Source: Alistipes sp. (GTDB taxonomy: Bacteria > Bacteroidota > Bacteroidia > Bacteroidales > Rikenellaceae). Taken from it: a DNA stretch of 64,000 bases. Position 1 is the stretch's first letter. Each line of letters begins with the position of its first letter. A model generated the notes under the pieces. It saw only the letters and a list, made by a program, of their open reading frames with translations, searched no databases and was not told where the DNA came from. Where the stretch lies: NCBI GenBank assembly GCA_021201825.1, contig JAJQED010000003.1:134772-198771 (forward strand). Reading direction: 5' to 3'. Both the position numbers and the translations under genes were made by a program. Shown piece after piece: positions 36,601 through 43,853 of this stretch.

Positions 36601-36738
36601 GGTTACTACCTGCGAGGTTACGTCGGCAATATCGGGGTATGCCTCGATCGTAAGCTGCGTCCAGGAGTAGTACCCGAAAAGCGAAAGCAATACGAACAGG
36701 GAGGCGATAACCCACCTCTTTTGTATAATGGTCAGCAT
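33655..36738 (-). CDS. czcA: Heavy-metal efflux RND transporter, CzcA type
   Basis: 1027 residues, full length, with 12 membrane segments and two large periplasmic loops. It exports divalent cations using the proton gradient. TM4 carries the HME-family signature AIDFGIIVDGAIVMME (Asp392 and Asp398), which is the CzcA (Co/Zn/Cd) pattern rather than the CusA one. Other landmarks are TIPLERALNGVPGMHVMRS near 61 and a C-terminal YYLLERKFDKPTEDENDL. It lies between adaptor and channel genes. The exact metal is an inference from the TM4 motif. Confidence 0.93.
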   Translation of the reverse strand: MLTIIQKRWVIASLFVLLSLFGYYSWTQLTIEAYPDIADVTSQVVTQVPGLAAEEVEQQITIPLERALNGVPGMHVMRSKSTFGLSMITIVFRDGVEDYWSRQRVQERINEVELPYDAVAELDPLTSPTGEIYRYIIESDRHSLRELTDLQNWVIIPRLNQVPGVAEVSNFGGITTQYQVELDPKKLEQYDIALDEVIEAIEMNNYNVGGSILNRGDLGYVVRGIGLITGLDDLGKIVVSSNDGVPVFLNELGDLKYGNLERKGIMGYSDRRREYSESIQGIVLLLKHENPSIVLDGIHKAIDELNTKTLPEGVNIHAFLDRTELVDTTLRTVSHTLMSGMILVIVVLIVFLGNWRGALLVAFTIPISLLFAFILMKLTDIPANLLSLGAIDFGIIVDGAIVMMESILKKREDHPDEPLSEKSIAARVKELAKPIIFSTVIIITAYLPLFAFERVERKLFAPMAFTFSYAMIGALLVAVFLIPGIGYAIYRKPLEVKPKKWLEKLKEGYGRITDRLLSRPKIVLPYAAGILVIGITLSITVGKDFLPTLDEGSIWLQVTLPPGISVDKSRELSDTLRARTLKYPEVTYVAVQAGRNDDGTDPFTPSHFEVSVGLKPYKEWPRGKRKDDLIAELEREYASLPGFKVGFSQPMIDGVMDKIAGAHSELVVKVYGNDFAETRRIAEEIERVLKTVKGAVDVDIDQEPPLPQLQIHIDRDAVARYGLNFSDVGDLIEIAIGGKAVSQIFVGDRVYDITCKYREDARDTPEKIAGLMLTSQTGARIPLSQVADIRLATGESTITREMNRRHLTVKLNLRGRDLSSFLNEARNVIEKEVEYDHNLYEISWGGQFENQNRAYKRLSMVIPLALLVMFVLLYGAFGKFRQAGLALTIVPLALLGGMAALNIRGMTLNVSSAVGFIAMFGLSIQNGVIMISHFNALRRNGMALLPAVAQGARHRFRPVMMTAITTILGLLPASLAFGIGSDVQRPLATVIVYGLMFSTLITLFALPALYYLLERKFDKPTEDENDL

Positions 36739-36760
36739 GATTCTCGTTTTTTAAAGGTGA

Positions 36761-37885
36761 TCAGATAAGCAGGTAGCCCCCCTCCTCGATTACATCGGCC
36801 TGCCCGTACGGCCAGTCACGGATATAAGCCATGCCGCCGTTGGAAAAATCGACCTCCACCGGCTGACGGACATAGCTGTATTCGTCGGCTTTGATATAGA
36901 CAAACCCGGTCTCCGCGCCTTGAAGCACCGAACGTTCCGGTATGATGGTATAGCTATCGGGCGAGGGACGGAACGTAATGGTAGCGTACATTCCCAGTTT
37001 CAGTTTCTCATCCCGGTTGTCGCATACTGCCAGTACCTTGATCGATCGGGTCTCTTCGTCTACCGCTTCGTCCACATGGAATACGGTTCCTTTGATCACC
37101 TCGTCCGGGAACGCGGTCACCCGTATCAGGATACTGTCACCCTCGTTAATAAAACGGATATCCTTTTCTTTTACCTGCGCCGAGACCCACACCGCATCCA
37201 GGTTGGCAACGACGGCTACCGGGTCGGTATCCTCGTTCAGGTAGAGGCCCGTTATAATATTGTCCTCGATAACCGTACCACTTAGCGGTGAGCGTATTAC
37301 CAGCGGCTGACCAAGGACCACGTTATCCGGGTCGGCATTATATATTAACAGGGCCGCTTTGGCGTTCTCCAGCTCCTTTTCAGCTATCATCATGGCATTC
37401 AGGGCTTCCTCGTAATCTTTTTGCGATCCTACGCCGTTATTCAGCAGGTCTTCTTTCCGTTTCAGGTCGAGCCGCGCGAACTCGGCTTCGGACTGGGCCT
37501 GCAGGTATTCTTTTTGGACGGCCGTGAAATCCGGCGAGATCACCTCGAACAGCGGAGCATTGCGGGCAACAGTCTGGCCCAGTTTGATATGCGATTTGAC
37601 AACCCGCCCTGCGAAAGGGGGAGCGATATAGGCATACTGGGTCGGGATAGGTTTGACCGTCCCTGCCGCTTCAACCTCCCGTGATACGGTTCCGGTTGCG
37701 ATCGGAGCGGTTTTTATGGCCGGGGCCATAATCCCGCCGGGTTCTATATAAACGGTATCGCCGGCCATATAATAGCCCGCAGATACGGTATTCGCATGGT
37801 TTCGGGTGCATCCTGCGCAGCCGGCGAGGATGATCGCTCCGGCAAGTGCCGCCGTTGCCGAGAGCCGTTGGGTCGTTCTGTTCAT
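36761..37885 (-). CDS. czcB: Efflux RND periplasmic adaptor (CzcB/CusB type) lipoprotein
   Basis: 374 residues with lipobox LAGC (Cys23). It bridges pump and channel. The biotinyl-lipoyl part reads AYIAPPFAGRVVKSHIKLGQ, followed by a helical hairpin (AQSEAEFARLDLKRKEDLLN), then IRSPLSGTVIEDNIITGLYL and a beta-barrel domain. Three Cys and several His occur near the N-terminus (CAGCTRNH), possibly metal-related. First gene of the operon; the pump starts 22 bp after its stop. Promoter and phased repeats are upstream. Confidence 0.93.
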   Translation of the reverse strand: MNRTTQRLSATAALAGAIILAGCAGCTRNHANTVSAGYYMAGDTVYIEPGGIMAPAIKTAPIATGTVSREVEAAGTVKPIPTQYAYIAPPFAGRVVKSHIKLGQTVARNAPLFEVISPDFTAVQKEYLQAQSEAEFARLDLKRKEDLLNNGVGSQKDYEEALNAMMIAEKELENAKAALLIYNADPDNVVLGQPLVIRSPLSGTVIEDNIITGLYLNEDTDPVAVVANLDAVWVSAQVKEKDIRFINEGDSILIRVTAFPDEVIKGTVFHVDEAVDEETRSIKVLAVCDNRDEKLKLGMYATITFRPSPDSYTIIPERSVLQGAETGFVYIKADEYSYVRQPVEVDFSNGGMAYIRDWPYGQADVIEEGGYLLI

Positions 37886-37983
37886 AATTGTCTGGTTTAG
37901 CGGTTCGTAATTGGACCGGTAAAGGTCGACTCAAAAAATAATTCAACCTCTATCCGCTTCCTTTGACTTCGATTTTGCTGCCG

Positions 37984-38053
37984 CAAAAGTAGGGCAACGG
38001 CCAGTCGGGTAGTGTTAGAAACCTTTTAGAATACCGTTAGAATTCCATTAGAA
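37984..38053 (-). promoter_or_regulatory. Efflux operon promoter with four 11-bp phased direct repeats
   Basis: Minus-strand -7 box TACTTTTG (37991-37984). The -33 slot (38014-38011, CACT) is poor. Directly upstream, TTAGAA (minus TTCTAA) occurs at 38015, 38026, 38037 and 38048, exactly 11 bp apart. This is the layout of OmpR/PhoB-family activator sites. Confidence 0.65.
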
Positions 38054-38067
38054 ACCCTTAAAAAACA

Positions 38068-38100
38068 ACCGTCCGGCGGATAACATATCCGCCGGACGGT
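38068..38100 (-). terminator. Terminator of the small coiled-coil gene
   Basis: Perfect 14-bp stem: arms 38068-38081 and 38087-38100 (core CCGTCCGGCGG), followed on the minus strand by TTGTTTTTTAAG. Confidence 0.9.
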
Positions 38101-38125
38101 GAAAGCTCGGTTTACACTGTGTTTG

Positions 38126-38305
38126 TCAGCTTTGGCAGGAGCACGAGTATAGCTTTTCCTCGATCTGGTCCCGCTCGGTATTGAACCTTTTGATCTCCTT
38201 TTTAAGGTTGCTTACTTCGTGGTTGGAGCCGCCTACGAGGGCCTTTTCCAGTTTTATCTCCAATTGCTCTATCAATGAATCCAGTTCTTCCAGTCTCTCT
38301 TCCAT
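38126..38305 (-). CDS. 59-residue coiled-coil protein, unknown function
   Basis: ATG at 38305, stop TGA at 38128-38126. The protein starts MEERLEELDSLIEQLEIKLE, has a short break (VGGSNHE), a second heptad-type helix (LKKEIKRFNTERDQIEEKL) and ends YSCSCQS with two cysteines. It looks like an antiparallel helical hairpin. It has its own terminator and so is separate from the efflux operon. Similar very short coiled-coil genes are common in Bacteroidales without known function. Heptad spacing and a clean terminator support its being real. Confidence 0.65.
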   Translation of the reverse strand: MEERLEELDSLIEQLEIKLEKALVGGSNHEVSNLKKEIKRFNTERDQIEEKLYSCSCQS

Positions 38306-38431
38306 AATATACGATTTACAGGTTATAACTTACCGTAACAGGGCAAATTAGATACCACGAACAGTTTGGTAAGAAAGATAGGGGGTTTCCGGTGTATCGA
38401 TAAAGCGGAGATGCTTGAGAAAAACCATAAA

Positions 38432-38460
38432 AAAGGGGCAGGTCATGGACCTACCCCTTT
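38432..38460 (-). terminator. Terminator-like hairpin of unassigned transcript
   Basis: AAAGGGG (38432-38438) pairs with CCCCTTT (38454-38460), AGGTC (38440-38444) with GACCT (38448-38452), one mismatch between; followed by TTTTTT on the minus strand. Confidence 0.7.
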
Positions 38461-38582
38461 AACCCCTAAGCAGCTGGTTCGGCTTCTGGGCTTATAACAA
38501 TGTAAATTTAATCATTATTTTGACTTTTTCTTCCGTGTGACCAGATAAATATCAATCGGGAGCCGTTTTTTAGCTAATAAAA

Positions 38583-38603
38583 AAAGAGGCCCTGGGCCTC
38601 TTT
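38583..38603 (-). terminator. Terminator of tRNA-Arg(CCU)
   Basis: Stem AAAGAGGCCC (38583-38592) / GGGCCTCTTT (38594-38603); the minus strand continues TTTTATTAG. Confidence 0.8.
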
Positions 38604-38604
38604 G

Positions 38605-38676
38605 TAGTTCCACCTGGACTCGAACCAGAATCTGAAGTTTAGGAAACTTCCGTTCTATCCCTTGAACTATGGAACC
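38605..38676 (-). tRNA. tRNA-Arg (CCU)
   Basis: Acceptor GGTTCCA / TGGAACT with discriminator A; the anticodon arm GAAGT-TTCCTAA-ACTTC gives anticodon CCT; the T arm TCTGG-TTCGAGT-CCAGG. The acceptor has a G1-T72 wobble pair. Confidence 0.95.
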
Positions 38677-38710
38677 GTTATAAAATTGTATTCGCTCCCT
38701 TACGGGTGTG

Positions 38711-38741
38711 CAAATATAAGAACTATCTTATTTTTTCCAAT
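38711..38741 (-). promoter_or_regulatory. Promoter of tRNA-Arg(CCU)
   Basis: Minus strand ATTG (38741-38738), 19 nt, TATATTTG (38718-38711); one mismatch in the -33 box. Confidence 0.75.
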
Positions 38742-38756
38742 CGCCGCTGTGTGGTT

Positions 38757-39767
38757 TTACCTCGAAAAATCCCCGCCGTCGTAAGCCCACTTAAGGTAAC
38801 CTGCTCCCCATGTATAACCCCCGCCGAATGTGGCCAGTATAAGGTTGTCGCCTTTTTTCAACCTGCTCTCATAATCCCAAAGGCAGAGCGGAAGGGTGGC
38901 TGCCGTAGTGTTGCCGAATTTTTCGATATTGACCATGCACTTGTCTTTGGGCAGGCCGATACGCTTGGCCGTAGCATCGATTATGCGCATATTGGCCTGA
39001 TGGGGAACAAGGAAATCGATGTCATCGATTGTCAGGTTGTTCCTCTCCATTACGGCTGCTGAAACGTCACCCATGTTGGAGACGGCAGCCTTGAAAACAG
39101 CCTGGCCCTCCTGATAGATATGGTGCCATTTGTTCTTAACCGTCTCGATAGTGGCGGGATATGCCGAGCCGCCGGCTTTCATATGCAGGTGCTGCGCGCC
39201 GCCGCCGTCCGAATGCAGTTCCGAATCCAGCAGCCCGAGCCCCTCCGTATTTGGCTCCAGAAGCACCGCACCCGCGCCGTCACCGAAAATGGGGCATGTA
39301 CTGCGGTCCTCGTAATCCACGATGGAGGACATCTTGTCGGCCCCCACGACTATTATCTTTTTATAGGCGCCGGTTTCAATGAACTTCGATGCCGTTACCA
39401 ATGCAAAAAGGAAGCCGCTGCAGGCGGCGGAAATATCGTAACCGAACGCGTTCTTTAATCCGGCTTTGTAGCTGATCAGGTTGGCCGTGGACGGGAAGAA
39501 CATGTCGGGAGTGACCGTGGCGCAGATAAGCAGGTCGATATCCAACGGGTCGGTATTGGTCTTCTCCAGCAGGTCCTTGACCGCGTGTTCACCCAGATAT
39601 GATGTGCCGAGGCCCTCGCCTTTCAGGATATGGCGGGTTTTAATGCCTATCCTCGACATTATCCACTCGTCGGAGGTATCCACCATCTTGCTGAGTTCGA
39701 AATTGTCGAGTATATAGTCCGGCAGGTAAGCCCCCACGCCGGTTATTGCTGCAGTAATTTTAGACAT
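38757..39767 (-). CDS. fabH: 3-oxoacyl-ACP synthase III (FabH)
   Basis: 336 residues. It starts fatty acid synthesis by condensing acetyl-CoA with malonyl-ACP. The catalytic triad is Cys116 ([12 protein letters not shown]), His256 ([10 protein letters not shown]) and Asn286 ([11 protein letters not shown]). The ATG at 39767 shares one base with the plsX stop (TGATG), tight coupling; an in-frame TTG one codon earlier is less likely. Last gene of yceD-rpmF-plsX-fabH, the classic order linking ribosomal protein L32 and lipid synthesis. Confidence 0.97.
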   Translation of the reverse strand: MSKITAAITGVGAYLPDYILDNFELSKMVDTSDEWIMSRIGIKTRHILKGEGLGTSYLGEHAVKDLLEKTNTDPLDIDLLICATVTPDMFFPSTANLISYKAGLKNAFGYDISAACSGFLFALVTASKFIETGAYKKIIVVGADKMSSIVDYEDRSTCPIFGDGAGAVLLEPNTEGLGLLDSELHSDGGGAQHLHMKAGGSAYPATIETVKNKWHHIYQEGQAVFKAAVSNMGDVSAAVMERNNLTIDDIDFLVPHQANMRIIDATAKRIGLPKDKCMVNIEKFGNTTAATLPLCLWDYESRLKKGDNLILATFGGGYTWGAGYLKWAYDGGDFSR

Positions 39768-40711
39768 CAATTAAAAATTTCACAAAGTTTCTTAACCAGG
39801 CGCCCTTTGATTGTCTTTTCCGTCTGGAGGATCATGTTCTTGACGGCGAACGGGCTCGAACACCCGTGCCCTACCATTACGTTGCCGTTGATGCCCAGCA
39901 CCGGGGTGCCGCCGACGATCTCGTAGTTGAGTTTGTCTATATATTCGTCCTTGACCCCGTTGGCCTTGGCGATCTCGTAAAATCCCTCGGCCTGTTTGAG
40001 GATAACGTTTCCTACGAAGCCGTCGCAAACAACCACGTCGGCGAACTCGCCCGTGAAAATGTACTTGGATTCGACGTTGCCCACGAAATCGAACTGTTCG
40101 GTCTGCTCCATAAGCTCATAGGCGGCTTTTGTGGCTATATTACCCTTTTCTTTCTCTTCGCCGATATTTAGCAGGGCTACCCGTGGCTTGTCCAGGTTCA
40201 TTATGTTTTGGGCGTAGGCGTTCCCTATAACCGCATATTGGTAAAGGACTTCGGGTTTGCAGTCCACGTTAAGCCCCACGTCCAGCAACAGGAAAGACTT
40301 ACCGTTCGAGGCCTCGATCTGCGCCGAGATTGCCGGGCGTATAATGCCCTCAATCTGTCCTACGGTCTGCATACTGCCGACCAGCATCGCCCCCGTATTT
40401 CCAACGCTGGCGAACCCGTCGATCTTACCCTCCTGCAAATGGCGGAAACCGACCACCACGCTCGAATCGCTCTTCTTGACGAACGACTGGGCCGGATGCT
40501 CGTTCATGCCGATCACCTCGGTGGTATGGACTATCTCGAACGCGTCTTCCGGGCAACCCTCCTTACGCAGTTCCCGTATTATTTGTTCCCTGTCGCCGAA
40601 AAGCACGAGTACGCTCCCATCGGGGAGTTCCCCGGAGGCGTCAAGCGCCCCTTTGACTACGGCTTCGGGAGCAAAGTCGCCTCCCATGGCGTCTATACCG
40701 ATTCTCAGCAT
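39767..40711 (-). CDS. plsX: Phosphate acyltransferase PlsX
   Basis: 314 residues. It converts acyl-ACP to acyl-phosphate, the donor for glycerophospholipid synthesis through PlsY. The N-terminus [16 protein letters not shown] is the family hallmark; [13 protein letters not shown] and [16 protein letters not shown] are further blocks. The ATG at 40711 fits the family start; an in-frame TTG lies 24 bp upstream. Confidence 0.97.
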   Translation of the reverse strand: MLRIGIDAMGGDFAPEAVVKGALDASGELPDGSVLVLFGDREQIIRELRKEGCPEDAFEIVHTTEVIGMNEHPAQSFVKKSDSSVVVGFRHLQEGKIDGFASVGNTGAMLVGSMQTVGQIEGIIRPAISAQIEASNGKSFLLLDVGLNVDCKPEVLYQYAVIGNAYAQNIMNLDKPRVALLNIGEEKEKGNIATKAAYELMEQTEQFDFVGNVESKYIFTGEFADVVVCDGFVGNVILKQAEGFYEIAKANGVKDEYIDKLNYEIVGGTPVLGINGNVMVGHGCSSPFAVKNMILQTEKTIKGRLVKKLCEIFN

Positions 40712-40788
40712 ACATTGTTGGTCAGGGTTTGACAAATCGTGCCGTAACTTTTTCTAAAGCCACCGGCGGTTCTGGCCCTATGGCCGGA

Positions 40789-40971
40789 CTATTCCGCTTT
40801 TTTGTCGATGGCGAGCTTACCCCGGTAGAAACCGCATTCGGGGCAAACCCTGTGGTAAAGCACTGCCGATCCGCAATTCCCGCAGGCAGCGATGGTAGGT
40901 ATGGCTGCTTTGTAGTGGGTTCTTCTCTTGTCCCTCCTTGTCGAAGAGACCTTGTGTTTAGGATGTGCCAT
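40789..40971 (-). CDS. rpmF: Ribosomal protein L32
   Basis: 60 residues. Start MAHPKHKVSSTRRDKRR is typical; a zinc-ribbon with CGNCG and CPECG (two CxxC pairs) is intact, so it is the zinc-containing C+ form. Located between yceD (83 bp upstream) and plsX (77 bp downstream). Confidence 0.98.
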   Translation of the reverse strand: MAHPKHKVSSTRRDKRRTHYKAAIPTIAACGNCGSAVLYHRVCPECGFYRGKLAIDKKAE

Positions 40972-41054
40972 TGTTATTTATATGTTATAGTTCTACTTCG
41001 GATCTTTCCCGGCCGTTTGATAACGGCGCCCGAAAGGGGGCACGGCAGGGCCGG

Positions 41055-41627
41055 TTATTCCATTTCTTCTTTAAGTTTGCGCAGTTTCTCCCATTCGGGA
41101 TTGTCGGCCATTTCCTGTTCCTGCGGCCCTGTGAGCCGGTCGAACTCCTCCTGGCTGATTATGCTGAATTTTTCCAGCATCTCCGGGTTGCACCCCGCCG
41201 CACCGTCCTCACCCTCCGGGTGTACCCGTTGGTAAGGCAAGGAGAGGATGACGCTCTCGTAAAGGTACTGGGCAAGGTTAAGGACCCCGTCGTTGTACCC
41301 GAGCCACATCACCTCGCCGTCATACCGTTCGCTTTCGGTAAGCTGTTCGTCGGTGAATTTCACGGTAAGGTTTCCCTCGAATTCCACCGGAAGCGAACAC
41401 TCTCCAAGGCAGCGGTCGCACTCTACGGCCACCTGGCCCCGTATACCCACCGTGAGCATCAGCGATGCGGGAAGTTTTTCGAGCGTCACTTCGGCGGTTG
41501 CCTCCCCGCCGAGGACCTCCGGATTGGCGAACGATTCGAAGAACCCGTTATCCATCCCGAAGACGAATTCGTGCTTCCCCTCACCCAAGCCTTTATAGGC
41601 TATATCGTATTTCCTCTCGACACTCAT
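41055..41627 (-). CDS. yceD: DUF177/YceD-family protein
   Basis: 190 residues. In other bacteria and chloroplasts this family is needed for 23S rRNA accumulation and it is nearly always next to rpmF. The conserved core is VECDRCLGECSLPVEFEGNL, followed by an acidic region and LAQYLYESVILSLP. The C-terminal tail is charged and helical (PEWEKLRKLKEEME). The start at 41627 lies just after a perfect promoter; an in-frame start at 41651 would overlap the -7 box. Confidence 0.92.
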   Translation of the reverse strand: MSVERKYDIAYKGLGEGKHEFVFGMDNGFFESFANPEVLGGEATAEVTLEKLPASLMLTVGIRGQVAVECDRCLGECSLPVEFEGNLTVKFTDEQLTESERYDGEVMWLGYNDGVLNLAQYLYESVILSLPYQRVHPEGEDGAAGCNPEMLEKFSIISQEEFDRLTGPQEQEMADNPEWEKLRKLKEEME

Positions 41628-41650
41628 AATACGCCCCGAAAAACAGGACA

Positions 41651-41681
41651 CAAAGGTATATAATAATAGTGTAAATGCAAA
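41651..41681 (-). promoter_or_regulatory. Promoter of yceD-rpmF-plsX-fabH
   Basis: Minus strand TTTG (41681-41678), 19 nt, TACCTTTG (41658-41651): exact consensus. Confidence 0.9.
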
Positions 41682-41695
41682 GTTTTACCGTTTTT

Positions 41696-41726
41696 TATGG
41701 TAAGCAAATAATAGTTTATACCTTTG
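41696..41726 (+). promoter_or_regulatory. Divergent promoter of the gene at 41757
   Basis: TATG (41696-41699), 19 nt, TACCTTTG (41719-41726). The predicted start near 41733 fixes the downstream ATG as the real start codon. Confidence 0.75.
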
Positions 41727-41756
41727 TACAAGGATACCCCTAAGATACCATTTTTT

Positions 41757-42176
41757 ATGATTAAGGAGGGAACGAGGTACGTGGTGGAGTTGGTGTGCGG
41801 CTATCCCCAGTGGTGGCGCTTCAATCTCTACATGATGGTCGTAAGTTGCGACAGCCAGGGCAACACCCTTTCTTTCAAAAATTTCACGGACAGGGTCTAT
41901 GACGTGGAATACGGCGCCCGCAGGGAGTCTCCAAAAGGTTACGATCCCTCCGCGCGCAAAGCCATGATCGAAAGCGATCCGTGCCACCATATCGAAGTCT
42001 ACGTTTACGCCGTCACCAATACTTTTCCCGACTCGGAATCCATTAAGGACTCTCCTCCGTTCGATGCGACCCTGAGCGTGAGTGCTGACGGCGTACTTAT
42101 CGCCCGGGAAGATTACGAGGTGAACCAGTGGGGCGGGCTTACCATTGCCGGCCGGCGGTTCCCTGCGGGGATATGA
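41757..42176 (+). CDS. Conserved-looking hypothetical protein
   Basis: 139 residues, soluble, no recognised domain. The sequence starts MIKEGTRYVVELVCGYPQWW, with an aromatic segment RFNLYMMVVSCD, then SFKNFTDRVYDVEYGARRES and a beta-rich C-terminal half (ATLSVSADGVLIAREDYEVN). The start ATG follows a promoter whose -7 box covers the longer in-frame option. It is a single-gene unit, ending 2 bp before the convergent small membrane protein gene. Confidence 0.75.
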   Translation: MIKEGTRYVVELVCGYPQWWRFNLYMMVVSCDSQGNTLSFKNFTDRVYDVEYGARRESPKGYDPSARKAMIESDPCHHIEVYVYAVTNTFPDSESIKDSPPFDATLSVSADGVLIAREDYEVNQWGGLTIAGRRFPAGI

Positions 42177-42177
42177 T

Positions 42178-42387
42178 TTATCCGTGCGTGATGTAGATCA
42201 GCACTCTCATTGCAATGGCCAGCACGAGCATAATGACCAAAAATAACAAATAGGGCTTTATCTTTTTCCATAAGCCTATCCGGGTACTGCCGCTTGAACC
42301 CTCCATACTTTCCGCGCCAGCTAATTCCCCTTCCGCTTTGGTATTCTCGATTATCCGTAACTCTTTTCTTGTCAGCCGGTAATTCAT
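42178..42387 (-). CDS. Small single-pass membrane protein
   Basis: 69 residues. A charged N-terminal half (NYRLTRKELRIIENTKAEGE) is followed by one membrane span (KPYLLFLVIMLVLAIAMRVLIY, about 44-64) and a short tail. A promoter TTCG-N19-TAAATTTG at 42437-42407 (minus strand) directs it, which supports a real gene. The N-terminal half would lie inside the cell. Function unknown. It diverges from prmC. Confidence 0.7.
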   Translation of the reverse strand: MNYRLTRKELRIIENTKAEGELAGAESMEGSSGSTRIGLWKKIKPYLLFLVIMLVLAIAMRVLIYITHG

Positions 42388-42406
42388 CCCTCGGTACTTT
42401 TGATCC

Positions 42407-42437
42407 CAAATTTAACCAAATATTCCTGCCACCCGAA
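42407..42437 (-). promoter_or_regulatory. Promoter of the small membrane protein gene
   Basis: Minus strand TTCG (42437-42434), 19 nt, TAAATTTG (42414-42407). Confidence 0.7.
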
Positions 42438-42447
42438 AAAATCGGCT

Positions 42448-42455
42448 TATCTTTG
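42448..42455 (+). promoter_or_regulatory. -7 element immediately before the prmC start
   Basis: TATCTTTG ends 5 nt before the prmC ATG at 42461, so the mRNA would begin at or next to the start codon. No TTTG is seen at the -33 spacing. Confidence 0.5.
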
Positions 42456-42460
42456 CAGGA

Positions 42461-43309
42461 ATGACGGCCGGGGAGTTGTATAAGGTGCTTTACGATTGCG
42501 CTTCAGGGATTTATGACGACCCGGAGGCCGCGTCTGCGGCGCGATACCTCCTCCTTGAAAAATTCGGGATAGACCGGCTTGCCCTTGCTTTGGAGGGGGA
42601 CCGGGCGGTGGAAGCTCACGGATTGAAAAATATTTTATCGGACCTGCGGTCCGGCCGGCCGGTGCAGTATATCACCGGTGGGGCATGGTTCTGTGGCCGG
42701 CGGTTTTCGGTGGGGGAGGGAGTCCTCGTACCAAGGCCGGAGACCGAGGAACTTGTAGAATGGATAGTCTCCGATGCCGGCCCGACCCTTTCCGTTCTGG
42801 ATATCGGTACCGGAAGCGGTGCCATCGCCGTAACGCTCGCCGCACGGTTGGATAATGCCGTCGTCGCCGCCACCGATATTTCTGAGGCAGCCCTCGTCTT
42901 TGCCCGCCATAACGCCCGGGCCGCCGGGGTTGAAGTACATTTCGCCCTTAACGATATCCTGGAGCCGGAGGGATATTGCGATATTCCCGGTGTGCGGGAT
43001 ATGTACGATATTATCGTTTCCAACCCCCCGTATATACCCTCCTCGGAGGCCGCTTCGATGCACAGGAATGTAACAGACCATGAACCGCACGGTGCGCTTT
43101 TTGTTCCCGACAGCGAGCCGCTGCACTATTACGATGCGGTTGCCCGGTTCGCCACGGAGTACCTCAAGCCCCGTGGCAGGCTCTATTTTGAGGTCCATGA
43201 GCGTTTTGCGCAGGATGTCGAAAGAATGCTTATGAGGTGTTTCAGGCAAACGGAAGTGCGCAGGGACATCAACGATAAGGAGCGGATGGTCCGGGCCGTG
43301 AAAATTTAG
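42461..43309 (+). CDS. prmC: Peptide chain release factor N5-glutamine methyltransferase
   Basis: 282 residues. PrmC methylates the GGQ glutamine of release factors RF1 and RF2. An N-terminal helical domain (1-75) precedes a SAM-binding Rossmann fold with LDIGTGSGAIA (113-123) and the catalytic SNPPYIP (187-193). PRPETEELVE (91-100) is also family-typical. recX follows 7 bp after the stop. A -7 box lies almost on the start codon, suggesting a leaderless transcript. Confidence 0.96.
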   Translation: MTAGELYKVLYDCASGIYDDPEAASAARYLLLEKFGIDRLALALEGDRAVEAHGLKNILSDLRSGRPVQYITGGAWFCGRRFSVGEGVLVPRPETEELVEWIVSDAGPTLSVLDIGTGSGAIAVTLAARLDNAVVAATDISEAALVFARHNARAAGVEVHFALNDILEPEGYCDIPGVRDMYDIIVSNPPYIPSSEAASMHRNVTDHEPHGALFVPDSEPLHYYDAVARFATEYLKPRGRLYFEVHERFAQDVERMLMRCFRQTEVRRDINDKERMVRAVKI

Positions 43310-43316
43310 CCGTTTA

Positions 43317-43853
43317 ATGATGGATAAAGGCCGGAAAATAAAACAAAAAGGTGCGGGGGCTAAGGCGAAAACAGCCGCCCAGGCCCTCTCGGCCCTTATG
43401 CGGCTTTGTTCCCGTAGCGAAAAGTCCACGGGTGATGCCATACGCCTTATGGCACGATGGGGAGTTCCGGACCACGAGCGGGCTTCGGTACTCAAGCAAC
43501 TTACCGACAGCCGCTTTATAGACGACAGGCGGTTCGCGGAGAGTTACGTCCGCGATAAGGTCAACTTCAGCGGGTGGGGCCCTTATAAGATCTCGCGGGG
43601 ACTCTCGGCGAAAGGAATACCGCGGGAAATAATCACGGAAGTGACGGTGAGCCTCAGTTCGCTGGACGGTAAGGTTAACCGGTTGTACTCTCTCCTGGAA
43701 AAAAAAATGCGGAGGACAAGTTATAAGGATGTTTATGACCTCAAGGGTAAGCTTGTAAGGTATGCCGCTTCGCAGGGATACGGGTATGAAGAAGTCCTGG
43801 AAGAAGTCGAAAAAATAATTAAGGAAAAATATAGAGATGAGAACGAAGATTAG
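43317..43853 (+). CDS. recX: RecX family regulatory protein
   Basis: 178 residues. RecX proteins bind and restrain RecA filaments. Typical features: a basic N-terminus, three-helix repeats, and the hallmark SRFIDDRRFAESYVRDKVNF followed by GPYKISRGLSAKGIP. Located between prmC (7 bp) and an M23 peptidase gene whose start overlaps its end by 17 bp. Two in-frame ATGs stand next to each other at the start. Confidence 0.93.
   Translation: MMDKGRKIKQKGAGAKAKTAAQALSALMRLCSRSEKSTGDAIRLMARWGVPDHERASVLKQLTDSRFIDDRRFAESYVRDKVNFSGWGPYKISRGLSAKGIPREIITEVTVSLSSLDGKVNRLYSLLEKKMRRTSYKDVYDLKGKLVRYAASQGYGYEEVLEEVEKIIKEKYRDENED

Larger units (their letters stand above)
38306..38604. other. Intergenic region with two minus-strand terminators
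   Basis: It lies between the tRNA-Arg(CCU) terminator (38583-38603) and a second terminator-like hairpin (38432-38460). The segment between them may carry a small RNA or leader on the minus strand (a seven-codon frame MIKFTLL at 38513-38490). The part 38306-38430 shows nothing recognisable beyond presumably promoter DNA for the small gene. Confidence 0.35.

Noticed and set aside
35734..36768. Plus-strand open frame of 344 codons opposite czcA
   Set aside because: Antisense shadow of a well-conserved RND pump gene; no domain and no promoter.
38015..38053. CRISPR or transposon end repeats
   Set aside because: Units are only 11 bp with no spacers or terminal inversion; they fit an operator.
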